Notes: a model not told the origin generated them from the sequence alone. Numbered from the stretch's first letter, positions 11,337-23,189 are shown. The stretch is DNA of 64,000 nucleotides from Dipteronia dyeriana (GCA_032871835.1 CM065296.1:112912146-112976145), one strand, 5' to 3'. A program made the numbers and translations.

Positions 11337-12214
11337 TGTTGACGTCGATTTCTGGATGTATAGAAAAAGTCAACAAGAATTGGATTTTAGTTGTGATTTC
11401 AAAGAGAGAGAGAAGAAGAAAGTAATCGGATGCAAATTTTACGTGGTAAAACTTCGATGACCGGAGAAACGTCCACGGGTGGCTAAATAATCATCCAAGC
11501 CAAAATCTACTATTGAAAAGATTTACAACTCTCGATCTCTCGTTTTCTCTCTGTATTTTTTTATATTCTGTGTATATTTTGTGATGAGATTATTGGTCTA
11601 TTTATATGTTCATAAACCCTTAATCCTCTTTGTATAAGTAATAAAATATCTTTGTATTTAACTATGATTGGTTACTTGTTTGAAGTAGTCTGTCTTCTTT
11701 CTTATTTCGGAGACTTGTATTGAGATCGAATGAGACTCTAGTGATGTAGTCCAGTTAGGACTTATTTCTTTATAAAAGCGTAGTTTTCTTTGAAAAAATA
11801 AAATTATTGTTTGATTTAGAACCCTTTCTGTTTGGTATTCTATTCTTCTTGGAATTCCTCTTTGATATGAATATCTTTACGTATTTTAACGACTTGACTC
11901 GTGTGAGCTACGCGCTGAGCTTTTTTATTCGGTTTTCTTCATGTTTGCCCCGAATAGAATATGATATTAGCTGGTTCCGAATGATGTCATCTGATACCGA
12001 GTAGAAAATATCATCAACTAGTCCCGAGTATCTTTAACTGACCATATGACGTCAGTTGACCCCGAGTAGGTTTTGTTCAATACTTGTTTACTCAGACTTC
12101 TCATCTTTGGTGATGTCTTGTAGGATATTTTCTGAATGCATATTCAGATATCCACCTGACAATTTTATCCTCCTTATCAATGACGTGTACGTCTGATAAA
12201 ATTTACATACGATA
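11337..12214 (-). mobile_element. 5' LTR of the left Tat element
   Basis: The 878-bp block aligns end to end with 59388-60288. On the plus strand it begins TGTTGACGTCG, next to the PBS, and ends CATACGATA where the other LTR ends CATATGACA, so the terminal CA has mutated to TA. Shared segments include TACGTGGTAAAACTTCGATGA and GAGATCGAATGAGACTCTA. Substitutions and small indels throughout show that the copies are old. The base pairs beyond 12214 (ATGTG) would be the target duplication, but the other end of this element is not in the window. Confidence 0.85.
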
Positions 12215-12940
12215 ATGTGTAGTTTATGGAATCATAAATTAATCATGTATATGTTGTGTGTTGTGTTGTGTTCACGCATTCACAATCACGGTATTGAATT
12301 TTTGGCTTGATTGATCGCTCCATCGATCTCTTAAATTTACAGTGGCTTGTATTGTATAATACATTGATTGACTAAGCGTAGCAAAGGAACAATTTACAGA
12401 TAAAAAGAGATTGCGAAGTGGGTACGAAACCGATCAAATTACCCGGTCTACATTTTGAATAATATTGTAGCAAACCTTGACATTCTCATATTATTTTTTT
12501 CAATGCAATATCTAACTAGCTAGCTACTTGTTAATATCATATCATAATATATATGCCCCGGCAAACCTTTTCTTGCTTTTTGAATGACCATGCAATACTT
12601 GTCTGGCATTCCATTGCGCAACAATGACAATTGTCAAACGTCAGCCCAATTCCAATAAAAATTGACCATATTTAGTTTAATCTGCTACTTACTGATTTGG
12701 AATGTGTGACACTGACCGGAACAAGTTGGCAATACAGGCAGAACCTAGCTAGGTATCATCAAGTTAATTCCCATCCTTGTGTCAAGCATCAAATTAACAA
12801 AATCAAATCAATGTCTATCATTAATACTCTTGTTATATTCTGTTATTATATTCTGTTATTATTTTAAATCCAATATATTATTTTAAATTATATGTGATCA
12901 TGAAAAAGATCAGTATAATTAGAGTCCATATATCCTGTAA
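12215..12940. other. Non-coding flank of the left Tat element
   Basis: I see no gene, clear repeat or RNA signature here. The DNA is moderately AT-rich with short direct repeats such as TCTGTTATTATATTCTGTTATTAT at 12838-12862. Confidence 0.5.
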
Positions 12941-13519
12941 ATATTTTTCAGTTACTGTTTTTCGAAAATAAAAGACCCCGTCTGCAGCTGTTTTTCAGTT
13001 CATTTTCGTTTTTATTTTTTAAAAATGATTTCGAAAACGAGTTCGTAAACCATTTTTCATTTTATTTTCAAAAAAAAAATGAAAATCAAAACCAATGTTA
13101 AAAGTGAAAGATTTGAAAAACACAAAATTTGTTTTTGTTTTTCACTTTTTTTATATAAAAAAAATCATTTTTTAAAACTATTAATTGTACTGTTATGCGT
13201 TTGATATTGCTAGGAAAAGACGAGACAATATTTTCAAATAATCAAAGTGCCCCTCTTATATATATTCCAGAATAATTTATTTCCAACTAGAACTAAAATC
13301 ATTCATGCAATAAAATAATAATAATATTATAATATAATTTATATACATATAACATATAATATTATAGAATACTAGTATAATAATATAGTTATTATATAAT
13401 ATTATATCAAATATTATATATTTATATAGGATATAATTTTATATATTAGAAAATGTAATAATATTTAATATATAAAATAATATATATACATATTAATTAT
13501 ATAATATATATATATATAT

Positions 13520-14200
13520 TGTAATTATTTATTTATAATTTAAGAGTTTAGTTTTGATTAATTCATTTGTTGATATGTTTTTTTGAATTATTTTTTTATG
13601 TGTTACTTTTGTTAATATAAAAATTACAATACAAAAAATATATTGGTTAATTATGTAATCAATTTTTTTATAGTTGTAATAATATTAAACAAAATGTCAA
13701 AATTGATATTTCAATTTTTGATAGTTTCCAGTTAACCTAGCAGACGCATTTTTTCCGTTTTCATTTTTCGAAATTCAGCTTTCAGTATATGCTATCAGAC
13801 GCGTTTTCAGAAATCGAAACTGAAACCTAAAACACTGTTTTCATTTTTTTTTTCCGAAAAATAGTAACTGAAAAACACTTGCAAGACGAACCCAAAATGA
13901 AAATAAAAACAGTGTTTTTGGTTTCAGTTTCGAATTCAGAAAATGTGTCTGGTACTATATACTGAAAACTGTATTTTAAAAAAGAAAACAAGAAAAACAC
14001 GTCCGGTAGGTTAACTAAAAACTATTAAAAATTGAAATATCAATTTTTGTATTTTGTTTAATACTATCACAAATATAAACAAATTGATTAAATAATTAAC
14101 CAATATACTTTTTGTATTGTAATTTTTAAATTAAACAAAAGTAATACATTACAAATTACTAAAAAAATCAATTAACAAAAATAAACTCTTAAATTATAAA
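13520..14200. repeat. Large foldback inverted repeat
   Basis: The left arm (about 13520-13848) is the imperfect reverse complement of the right arm (about 13894-14200). Matching landmarks are TTGGTTAATTATGTAATCAA against TTGATTAAATAATTAACCAA, GATATTTCAATTTTTGATAG against its partner near 14030, and AAAACACTGTTTTCATTTT against AAAATGAAAATAAAAACAGTG at the centre. The 45-bp loop contains GAAAAATAGTAACTGAAAAACA. A related motif in opposite orientation, TTTTTCAGTTACTGTTTTTCG, lies at about 12945, so a larger DNA-transposon-like element (about 12945-13880 or beyond) may be included. Confidence 0.65.
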
Positions 14201-14244
14201 TAAGTATTATTTTAATAATTATAAATAACAATAATAAAAAATAT

Positions 14245-14512
14245 ATTAAAAACATTAAAAAATAAGAAAAAGAAAGGAAATCAGATCATTTAAGAAGAAA
14301 AAAAAAATAAAAAAAAGGAAGAAGATCGAAGAAGAGGAGGTGGAAGAGGATCGAAAAAGGAGAAGGATTGGAGAAGGAGAAGGAGAAGAAGAAAAAGAAA
14401 ATTAGAAAAGAAAAAGGTTCGGAGAAGAAAAGGAAGAAAATTGGAGAAGAAAAAGAGGAGGATTGATAAAGAAAAAAGAAAAAAGAAAAAAAAAAGAAGA
14501 AGAGAAAGACAG
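14245..14512. repeat. Long polypurine tract
   Basis: About 260 bases are almost purely A and G on the plus strand, with GAAGAAGAGGAGG, GGAGAAGGAGAAGG and long AAAGAAAA runs. Such mirror-rich purine tracts can form triplex DNA. The Phe/Ser-rich frame on the minus strand (14540-14286) is a by-product of this composition. Confidence 0.8.
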
Positions 14513-14539
14513 TGTATTTTATATTTTTTTTAATTTTCA

Positions 14540-15810
14540 ACTATTAATAATAATTTTGTTTCTCATTTTATTTTAAACAATTAATTAATAGGAATTCAAA
14601 ATTGTTTTTTTATTTCAAAATCGAAAACAGACCGACACCTTAAGAACCAGAATTCATGGTATTCGACCACGGATCCTTTTCTTCTTATTAAACACATAGT
14701 CGACTCCTAGCATGTGAACCTCCCCATATCTTACGTTCTTATATGGATTACTAGCCAGATATTGGATTGTTCTTCATGTCAAATCGTCGTGAGCCTTGTG
14801 GGGTGAATAAATACGATGTGGGCCTTAGATTGATATATTCTTGGTTGTGATAGTATTAATGTTATCTATCAAGTCAATATAAACAATCTGTTTCGTGCTT
14901 ATTTAAAAACAGTAGACGTTGTACGGCACATCATGCGTAATATATCTTAATCTTTCTAATTACTAGTTAGAGATTAGAGTGTTTGACCTCCATGTTTCAT
15001 TCCATTGTAAATACTAAATACTGGCAAAAGATCTTGTAGAGGGAACCATCAACCATGTGTATACCATCCGGCAAGAGCCGCTGAAGACGGCACATGTCAG
15101 TTTTGACAAATGACAAGCATGGTTATCGTTGTTTCACATCTTAATTATTTGTTTGTTCACGAGCTCGTAATCAAGTTTACATACTGTGCGTGATCTTAAC
15201 CGAAATCACAATCTTGATCAATATTTGGTAGAATATATTCAAATTCTATATTGTTATTTTATTCTGGTTTTGACTTGCTTTATTAGTTCCACGAGAACAT
15301 GATCGCATAAACCTTGATTAACTTTAATTCGATGTTATTAGACATTTCGAAAAAATGAATATGGGCTCTTGATAATCACATCTTTCAACAAAAGTCGATG
15401 TTTTTAATTAGATTAAATCTTCCTCTCACAATTCAAAAGGGAAAAAGAAAAAAGAAAATCTTCTTAAAAATAATAAAAATACATTCTATATATATAAATT
15501 CTTTATAATAGAAAAACTCAAAGTTTTCAGCAACCTCTAGACTAAACCCAGTATTATTAGCTCTTTGCCTATGAAAAATTGTGGTTAATAGTATAATAAT
15601 GACTTTACTGTATTATAATGATCAAATACAATTTGTTGGGCAGTTGTTGCAAGCATAAAGTTGAACTCCAATAAAATTAAGTATTAAAAATATAACTTTC
15701 TTTCATGTATATGACATAGGGAGACAAGACAGTAATTCAAATCTCAAGTTTGTCTATTAAATTACAAATTGTGGAAAAATCCTTTCTAAAAATTTCATTG
15801 CAAGCCATAC
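14540..15810. other. Non-coding AT-rich interval
   Basis: There is no recognisable gene. 14590-14690 contains a short GAAAACAGACCGACACC stretch that may be the end of the foldback element to its left. The rest shows no repeat or RNA signal that I can support. Confidence 0.45.
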
Positions 15811-15816
15811 TTAAAT

Positions 15817-16613
15817 TTAAAAGAACCTAGCTATAGTAGCCTCTCGGTCTTCCTCTACATTAGTCCGAATTATAACTATCTTTATCTCCTTGTAGTAATC
15901 TTCAATACACATAGACCTTTGAGTAAGAGTTTGCAATTTTTGAAACAAACCCCTATAATAGTGACTCGAAATGAAACGCTTCCTCATTACAGCTTTCATC
16001 TCCTCCCAAGTCTCAAAAGGTCTTTCTCCATTCCGTCTTCTGCTCACAATCAGTTGATCCCACCAAACGATAGCATAATCAATGAATTCTATGGCGACCA
16101 ACTTTACCTTCTTTAATTCAGAATAGTCATGGCAGTCAAATACCAATTCTATTCTTTTCTCCCACTCCAAATAAGCTTCGGGATCAGTTTTACCTTGGAA
16201 CGTTGGGATCTTCACCTTTATACTATCCAAATTATTATCAGCCCTCTCTCCATACTTATATTCTCTATACCCATACATATCCTCTCTATTCCCATACCTA
16301 ACTCTTTTACCTCCCATTCCATACCTAAATCTACCCGCACCCACATTGGACATGCGATCACCCTCCTCTAGGTTATTCCCATAATTGTCTTCATAATCAT
16401 CCCTAGGTGGGTTTCTTTCTCTTCGTTCCACATTAGGAACCCTAATTGGCTGCTCTCTTTGTGAACTAGACTCCACCTTATCTATCATATCATGCACCTC
16501 ATCAGTTTTAATCTTCATCCGCTCCATGTTTTTTTGTATGGCTTTACACAAAAAATTGAGATCTACCGTTCTGGTGCATCGTCGGATAAGTCTCTACTTT
16601 TATCAAGTGACAT
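15817..16613 (-). pseudogene. Ty3/gypsy gag fragment (copy 1 of a family seen three times)
   Basis: The start ATG lies at 16613-16611 after a pyrimidine-rich tract ending in ACAG. A one-base loss near 16565 shifts the frame. It then reads DEVHDMIDKVESSSQREQP, an Arg/Tyr/Gly-rich linker and the gag core: VKIPTFQGKTDPEAYLEWE, YAIVWWDQL, RPFETWEEMKAVMRKRF, SHYYRGLFQKLQTLTQ, ANVEEDREAT-like residues. It ends at a stop at 15817 with no zinc knuckle, protease or pol behind it. The family also occurs at 37838-38760 (plus) and 42735-46749 (minus). It is a 5'-end fragment of an otherwise lost element. Confidence 0.85.
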
Positions 16614-17490
16614 ATTTGAAACCTGTAAAAAAAAAAAAAGTAAACCTCACAAACACTCCCTCACGTGTTTTTTCTCAAAGATGGTGGCTCTCATACTCGT
16701 GTTTCACTCAATTCTTTGGCTTTTACCCTCTGATGAGCTCACACACTCTTGCCTTTTTCCACTCTTTGTTCACTCTTTCAATTCTTCCTCTTTTTTTTTT
16801 TTACTGATACGGACAAACAAAAAGACAAGAATAATGAAGACGCAGCTTTTTTTTTTAATATCAATGTACTGGGTCAAGAAAAGGAATAAAAATAGTTGAT
16901 ATAGGACCAACTACATGATCTAAAAAAAAATTGTACTCATCTTGTAAATTTATTCTTTGTATTTACATTACAAAAAAGTGATTTAAGGTGATATATTTTC
17001 TTTTGACACATGTTGAATGTGCCACTGTAGTTATTATTTCATGACAATTTTTATTAATTGTCATTATATTTTGTTATATTGAGACTTTAATTTTTTTTAT
17101 CACAATTAGTTAAAAAAAACTTGATAACAAATAATAAAATTAGTTACAAAATTACTATATAAAAAAGAAAAGATTTTTATTCTGTGACTTAAAAAAATGT
17201 CACTAACAAAAATAAAAAGGATGTTTCTTTTATGGGAAAATAATTAAGGAAAAAAAAAATCTTTTTTTTTTTTAAAAAAACAACCATTCAATAGTGGTAA
17301 CTTTAAGAAAAAAAAAATCTTTATTTTATTAAGAGATCGATTAAATGATTCTTTTTAAGGAATATATATAATATTATCTTAAAATAATTACTAAAAGAAT
17401 TTTTTTTTACGTTTTTCTAAAAATTGATTTGGATGTGAAATTGACCCTGCAAACAAATAGACAAAAGTATAGTTGTGGTAAATGACCTAT
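16614..17490. other. gag leader of copy 1, then AT-rich DNA
   Basis: 16614-16800 matches the leader at 37660-37840 of copy 2, including CACGTG near 16660, a CTCATACTCGTGTTTCA segment and CACTCTTGCCTTTTT. From about 16800 to 17490 the DNA is AT-rich with poly-A and poly-T runs and no recognisable feature. Confidence 0.55.
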
Positions 17491-17494
17491 AAAA

Positions 17495-17592
17495 TTCTTT
17501 TAATCACATCATCTGTGTAAAACTCTAGCTCAAATTCTTGCAGCTTCAGCAAAACATCAAATATCGGTTTTGCTAGTCTTGTGTCACAGGTC
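17495..17592 (-). pseudogene. CYP81-like P450 exon 1 end fragment
   Basis: The minus strand aligns with the end of exon 1 of the intact P450 (21200-21290): TCACATCAT, TGCAGCTTCAGCAAAACATCAA and GCTAGTCTTG are shared. In protein terms it corresponds to residues just before the I-helix, including EFYTDDVIK. Nothing upstream or downstream in the right order survives. It lies beyond the exon 2 end fragment at 17980-18317 in the wrong order for one gene, so the two fragments come from different copies. Confidence 0.7.
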
Positions 17593-17979
17593 TAGTTTTT
17601 GAAAGCTTGAACCTTACGATCTTATATAAAAATTACACCTAAGTAAACTCTAAATGATTTGTCAAATGGAGACCTCCCGTATTTATAGTTGTAACATATA
17701 CAATTGAATGATAGAGATCTGTACATGAATATAAAAAGATGCCAAGCATATTTCTTAAAGATTATGGAAATATGTCACTTACCATATATGGTACTTTGAC
17801 TTATACTTATCCTTGAAATCTCTCTGAACTCCAAAATCTTATAGAACATGAATAGCCTTTGTGAAGAAGAGAGGCTGCAGCCAAACAAATTTGCTACCGT
17901 TAACTTAACGAACTAATATTTGACAAGCATCAGGCAAAGTACGTATAAATACATCCTTCGTTTTAACATGTATACAGAT

Positions 17980-18317
17980 TTTGTTAGGTGCCACTGTGCT
18001 AAAAGTTATAGCTAATAACATATGCATAACTTTATTTGGTACAACGGTATACGGAATAAAGAATAACGAGTCTCGTAGGAATATAGGATTAATCGCCCAG
18101 CAATTACAAGGAAAAAAAAAGGACATAAAATCAAAAACAGAAAGTTATGTGAAACAGAAACTTTTCGGAAGAAGTGCACACTCCAAATCAAAGCTAAGCA
18201 AGCACCTTAGTGAATGCTTCACGTTCGAGGTGGAAATACAATCTCAAGAGGCCTCTTCTTTGGCTTGTTCAGGTTGGTTTTCAACTAACCTTGACTCTCA
18301 TCCATAGCCTCTTCCTG
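17980..18317 (-). pseudogene. CYP81-like P450 3' end fragment
   Basis: 18150-18310 is about 85-90% identical by eye to the last coding part and 3' flank of the P450 at 20476-20600. It contains the codons for the final Lys/Pro-rich stretch before the stop. The 3' flank is shared too: GTTAGGTGCCACTGTGCTAAAAGTTATAGCTAATA at 17985 matches 20155-20195. It is the tail of a tandem duplicate. The heme-binding segment and everything before it are gone. Confidence 0.75.
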
Positions 18318-19300
18318 TTAGAAAAATTGTTATTCCAAATTACATATACGAACAAAAGTCAAACGGTTTTGTTTCGAATTTAAAATTTAACATATCAATT
18401 AATCCGGAATTAATAGAAATAAATCACCATTAAATTGGTAATTACAATTTTGAAATTCAAAAGAATTAATTTCATCATTAAATGTCATTAAAACTTTGAA
18501 TCAGAAAAATTAAGCAGAGAGCAAAATCAGCGAGTCACGGATGCAAACCTGTGGATGCGAATGACGCACACAAGTTGTTGAACCCACAGTCCATGATTTA
18601 CACATATACTTGTAAAAAAAATAAAATCTTTATATAGTTTTCAAATCTTTTAGAATAAATGGATGCCGAATGAGCTGCGCAACATTGAAATCTTCATCTC
18701 AGTGTCTCTATGTGGTTTTCCCGTTCCCATCTAATCCCACCTTGTTCTTCAATTGGTGAGGCTTGCCTCCATCTCAGGATCTGTATTCTTTTTTTTCTTT
18801 TCTTTTTTTTTTCTTTTGGACTCCAATGACTTTTTTTTCTTTGTATTTAGTTGTCTCAATAATCAGTGGATTCAGGTCCAAGTTGATGAGATCTGAAATG
18901 TCTCATCTTTCAAAGGTTTTAGACATTTTCATACATTTTGTGGTTTGTATTTTATGTTTAAAATGAAAAAAAAAAAAATTGGATGCCAAATGAGACCCGG
19001 GATCTTGTCTTTCGGCCACGGCACCATCTGATAGAAACATTGTTGGGTCAAGGTTGGCTTACAACTTACAAGATCAAATACAAGTTCAACCTCTATTGGA
19101 GGTCGAATCTATCTTCATTGGAAGCTGGTTTTAACCTCCAAAGAAAGTCTTTCATCTCCAACTTTTAAAAATAAATAAATTCAAAACTAGTTATTGTGGA
19201 GATATTTTTAGAATTCCATCTTATGTAATATTTAAATTTAACTTATTAAATTATTGATAGTTTTTATAAAGAGTGTTATTAAATTTTTGAACCCTTCTTT
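18318..19300. other. Non-coding interval between P450 duplicate ends
   Basis: No gene is recognised. There are long T and A runs at 18785-18830 and 18965-18980. The stretch at 19020-19150 has near-coding base composition but no protein I can name. Confidence 0.4.
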
Positions 19301-19325
19301 AACATGTATAAAGATTTTTTTTTTA

Positions 19326-20090
19326 CTACGTAAGAAATACAACACAACCCATAATATAATACAGAACAAAGGAATAAATATTTGAGAAACAAATTACCAG
19401 TTTGTGGAAATAGATATCTCCGTTGTGGAAGTAGATATCCGGATCATACATGTATTGTTTGATATCATCAGATCCTGACAATCCTATTATAATAGTTTTT
19501 GTAATACTCATAGTAAACAAACACAATCTATACCGCATAAATACTGTAGAAACAGTTTTAAACACGGCCAAATTTGTTTCTGCAACATCAACTCAAAATC
19601 TAATATGACAGTATCTAACAGAACATCAATAATCAAACTTTTGCGACCAATTTGTAATCTACCAGCGATCAAGAAGTTGTATCTTTTCACAAGTTTGAAA
19701 GAAAACATGGATAAACCCCGATAGACTTGAAAACCTTCAAAGAGACATTCCTTCCGGAAGCTTTTCGTTTCCAAATCCTCAACACTAAAGATGCAGCTTC
19801 CCGGAATGGCTTTGGAGAATTTGTTGCACGATATTGAAGAGTTATCACAAGTCTAGAGAACTCCGTGGAGTGAAGAACATCGTCTTCGTCAGGAAAGTTG
19901 TTGATCAAGAAATTGAAAGTCTCGACAACTCATGCGTTCTCTTCTTCGGCTATGACCAATCCTTCTCCCAACTCATAACTCGAATAGGGAATTTCCATTA
20001 GCGTCTCTCAAATCCGATGTCACCATATCTCCAACAATCAACCACTTCTTTTTTGTTTCGATACCCAAATCCAACCTTCTTCCATATACA
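19326..20090 (-). pseudogene. Unidentified decayed coding sequence
   Basis: On the minus strand three overlapping frames (19908-19687, 19774-19508, 19571-19326) read like pieces of one protein broken by frameshifts. Segments include FLINNFPDEDDVLHSTEFSRL, PFREAASLVLRIWKRK and LVKRYNFLIAGRLQIGRKS. I do not recognise the family. It sits between two copies of the P450 3' flank (ACATGTATAAAGATTT at 19305 and ACATTTATAAAGATTATG at 20140), so it may have been inserted or moved in with the duplication. It could also be a chance set of open frames. Confidence 0.3.
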
Positions 20091-20475
20091 CATAGAATTA
20101 TGATTGTTTGTTATCCTTTTATAATCATGTTAATTCTTCAACATTTATAAAGATTATGTTAGGTGTCACAATACTAAAAGTTATAGCTAATAGCAGATGC
20201 CTAACTTTATTTCATTATTTTGAAAGGCTTCGCGGTGCACACAAGGGACAACTGAACGAGTCTCATAGGATTAATCGCCCAACGGGTTCTTAGGTGAGGG
20301 ATCTCGTGATTCTATAATGCTAAACATAATGAAGATAAACATATATGTTTTATTAACTAGGCATATGAAATACATAATCAACCACACAATTACGCGAAGA
20401 AAAAAAAAACATAAAATCAACAGAACAGAAGGCTATGAGAAACAGAAACTTTTCATCAGAAGTGCATACTCCAAA

Positions 20476-22095
20476 TCAAAGCTGAGCAAGCACCTTAGTG
20501 AGTGCTTCACGAGGTCGAAATACAATCTCAAGAGGCCTCTTCTTTGGCTTGTTCAGGTTGGTTTTCGACGGACCTTGGCTCTCGTCTGTAGTCTCTTCCC
20601 AATCAAAGCACTGTATCAGAGTCCCTAGGGACAATGCCATGACCCTCATGCCCAAGCCTTCACCGGGGCATATCCTTCTACCTATACCAAATGCAATGTA
20701 TTTAAACCTCTCCTTTTCTTCTTCACTCTCTAGGAACCGCTCAGGCTTGAACCTATCGGGTTCTTTCCACAATTCAGGGTCTCTATGCACGGCCCTTGTG
20801 TTCACCAACAACTGTGTGCCTCGTGGGATGTGGTATCCTCCTACTGTGCAGTCCTCCGAGGACTCGCGTGGTGGTAGAACTCCCCCAGGACCTAATCTAA
20901 GTGTTTCATAGATTACACAATGAAGGTATGGAAGTTTAGTAAGATCGGTATCATTTACTAGCCTTGAGTTTCCAACATGGTTGTCAATCTCATCCTTCGC
21001 ATTTTGTAAGACATCCGGATGTGATATCAGCTGTGAAAAAACCATTTTCATTGTGGTCGCTGTGGTGTGTGTCCCAGCTATTAGCATTGCCTAAAGCAAA
21101 ATTGGTAAATTTAAATGTTCAATGAAATACTAATTACCATCTCTACAATTCTTTCAACAAATAAATAGAGTGTTTCTTTTGGACATTACCTGTATCATTC
21201 CTTTAATCACATCATTTGTGTAGAATTCAGGTTCAGATTCTTTCAACTTCAGCATAACATCAATAATAGTTTGGCTAGTCTTGCGATCATCAATTGAAGT
21301 GAATGAACTAGTTGTATTTTGATGAGCATCAAGCAGGGCCTGAATGAATGTATCCTTCCTTTTGTGTATTTTATGCAGCCTCATCTCCTCACCGTAATAT
21401 GTCAACCACCTCAGGAATGGAAAGTAGTCACCCAAGGCCACGGTCACTAGAGGACCAAACATCTCTACAAGATCATCCAACTTGCCTTTGGTTATTTCCA
21501 AGTCCAATTCATCATCTTCAAAGCACCTCTTACCTGCAACCATCCTCATTACGATATTAAAAGCTATTGTGTAAAAAAATGCTTTCATATCAACTTTTCT
21601 AACCCCTTTAACGAAATTTGTGTACAAGTGCTTGACCATGAATCTAATTTCTTCTATGCGAATCTCTGAAGACATTTGGAGACGTCTTGCTGAGAAAATT
21701 TCAATGACAGAGAAACGGCGAATGTTGCGCCAATGGTTGCCATAGGGAGCTCCTAGAGTATTATAGTCGTACTCTAAAGGTTTTCTAGATGGCAAGTTTG
21801 GCCTATTGGAAAAGATGATATCATTGTTCGGGAAGCATTCTTCAATGGCTGAACGAGATGACAGTACAAGTGTTGGGCGTGAACCTAAGCGGAGATAAAC
21901 TATAGGACCATACTTGTTGGAAAGTTTGCTGAGAGCTTGGTGAATGGGATTTCTTAAGAGATGGAAATGACCTATTATAGGAACACCGGGAGGGCTCGGA
22001 GGCAGGTTTTTGTGTTGATTCCTTCTATTTGCCGTGAATTGGTAGACTATGAAAAGGACAGAGACCAATAGAACAAGGTAGTGCAGAGCATCCAT
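20476..22095 (-). CDS. Cytochrome P450, CYP81-like, two exons, apparently intact
   Basis: Exon 1 is 22095-21190 and exon 2 is 21090-20476, giving about 506 residues, a normal length for the family. The intron (21189-21091) is GT...AG (CAG/GTAATG, TTGCTTTAG/GCA) and is phase 0. I chose the ATG at 22095; the open frame extends to a GTG at 22104, but a stop precedes it. Residues 2-20 are a hydrophobic ER anchor, followed by the proline hinge LPPSPPGVP, HWRNIRRF (C-helix), I-helix AGTHTTA (307-313), the K-helix ETLR (364-367), FKPERF, and heme motif FGIGRRICPG with Cys 443. SSEDCTVGGY and LGTLIQCFDWE are typical of CYP81. It would be a membrane-bound monooxygenase in specialised metabolism; the substrate is unknown. 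His 310 replaces the usual acidic I-helix residue. Confidence 0.9.
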
Positions 22096-22160
22096 GGCGA
22101 ACACTTACTCGCTTGTTGTTTTGCCTCACATTTATGTTCATTACAAAGAACACGATGTGT

Positions 22161-22169
22161 TTTATATAG
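22161..22169 (-). promoter_or_regulatory. TATA box of the P450 gene
   Basis: The minus strand reads CTATATAAA about 66 bases upstream of the ATG at 22095, a suitable distance for transcription start and a short leader. Confidence 0.6.
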
Positions 22170-22700
22170 TGAACAAAATTACCATAGACACAATATTTAA
22201 ATAAGAATCCATCTTCGTATTTTTCCAATGTGTTTTGATGATAGTCATACTCATGCTAGCTCATGTGCAAGAAAGTTATGAAGATACAAGCGGAGATCCC
22301 AAGTATCAGTTGATGTCTGGACTAGGACCTTTTGTCACCAGGCGAGAAGATACAGTTTCTAGATGCAAAGCTTTGGTAGCCACTCTGTATCAAAGCTAAT
22401 TCTTTCTAATGTTTGTCTCACATATGATACCTTATTAAATTCATATGAAAAAGTAGACGGCAAAACAGAAATTATAAAGCTCCTTTTCAAGTCTGTATCA
22501 TAAAAGGGTAAAAAAAAGGATCCAATATCATTGCTTATCAATATTATATATGACATGAAGATAAGTTTGTCATAATCTCATTATTTCACTGTACCAACCT
22601 TTGTTTAATCGTCACCCCTGGTGGCATGGTTATGTATTCAATTTTTCATTGATCTTTTCCCACAAAACAGAAGCAAAAGGTCTCTAGTTTTTACATTCGG
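22170..22700. other. Upstream region of the P450 gene
   Basis: This AT-rich DNA shows no further gene and probably contains the promoter. I see no repeat with a clear boundary. Confidence 0.4.
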
Positions 22701-22920
22701 ATATCTAGAAGTTCGAAGACCTTCTAGATGGACTAGATAACTTTGTCACCACCATTGCCAAAGCCTTCTGCCATTTTTTTAGCATATGTCCAAATTGCAA
22801 CTGCGAACTATACTTCTTTTGACTTGTATGGCTGTTGTATGCTCTATACTTTTGATTCAGTAACCATAGAAGTTGGTTCCCATACCGATTATTCAAATAC
22901 CTGAGTGCCTGACTCTTCAT

Positions 22921-23180
22921 GAGGTCGAAATATGATCTTCATGGACTTGTCCTCTGCCTTGTTCATTTCAGCATCCTTGATATCTTCCTTGGTCTTTTCC
23001 CAATCACTGAACTAAATCAAAATCCCCAGTGAAAAGCCATACACCTCATCACCAAACCTGCACCAGGGGCAATGCTTTCACTCTCAGGCTTGAACATATT
23101 AGGATCTTCCCAGTTATTAGCATCCCAGTGCAAAGCTCACGCATTCACGAATAACATTGTGCACTCTTCTGATGACATTG
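22921..23180 (-). pseudogene. CYP81-like P450 3' end pseudogene
   Basis: The minus strand reads LFVNA, a stop, ALHWDANNWEDPNMFKPES, then jumps to PGAGLVMRCMAF and ends DKSMKIIFRPHEE. The segment between FKPE and the heme loop, including PERF and most of FGxGxR, is deleted, and the heme Cys codon is gone (IAPGAG). A further stop falls in the region corresponding to LIQCF. It is a remnant of another tandem copy, with no upstream exon recognised. Confidence 0.8.
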
Positions 23181-23189
23181 GTCCCGTAG

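Larger units (their letters stand above)
198..12214 (-). mobile_element. Tat-lineage Ty3/gypsy element, truncated
   Basis: Read on the minus strand the order is LTR, tRNA-Asn PBS, gag, protease, RT, RNase H, second RNase H, integrase, minisatellite spacer, antisense ORF fragment. The second RNase H and the antisense ORF between pol and 3' LTR place it in the Tat lineage. The 3' LTR and most of the antisense ORF are missing at the left. Every protein part carries stops or frameshifts, so it is dead. Two later insertions, 343-2086 and 6224-8682, lie inside it. Confidence 0.88.

Noticed and set aside
14286..14540. 84-codon Phe/Ser-rich frame on the minus strand
   Set aside because: It is the translation of a polypyrimidine strand with no domain; composition alone explains it.
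20498..20911. 137-codon plus-strand frame
   Set aside because: It is the shadow of P450 exon 2 on the opposite strand.
21154..21189. Exon 1 frame read on past GMIQ to its stop at 21154
   Set aside because: A GT donor after CAG and a matching acceptor at 21091 join perfectly to the I-helix in exon 2, so this is intron.
22102..22104. GTG upstream in frame as P450 start
   Set aside because: The ATG at 22095 starts a typical anchor sequence and has a good context; a stop codon directly precedes the GTG.
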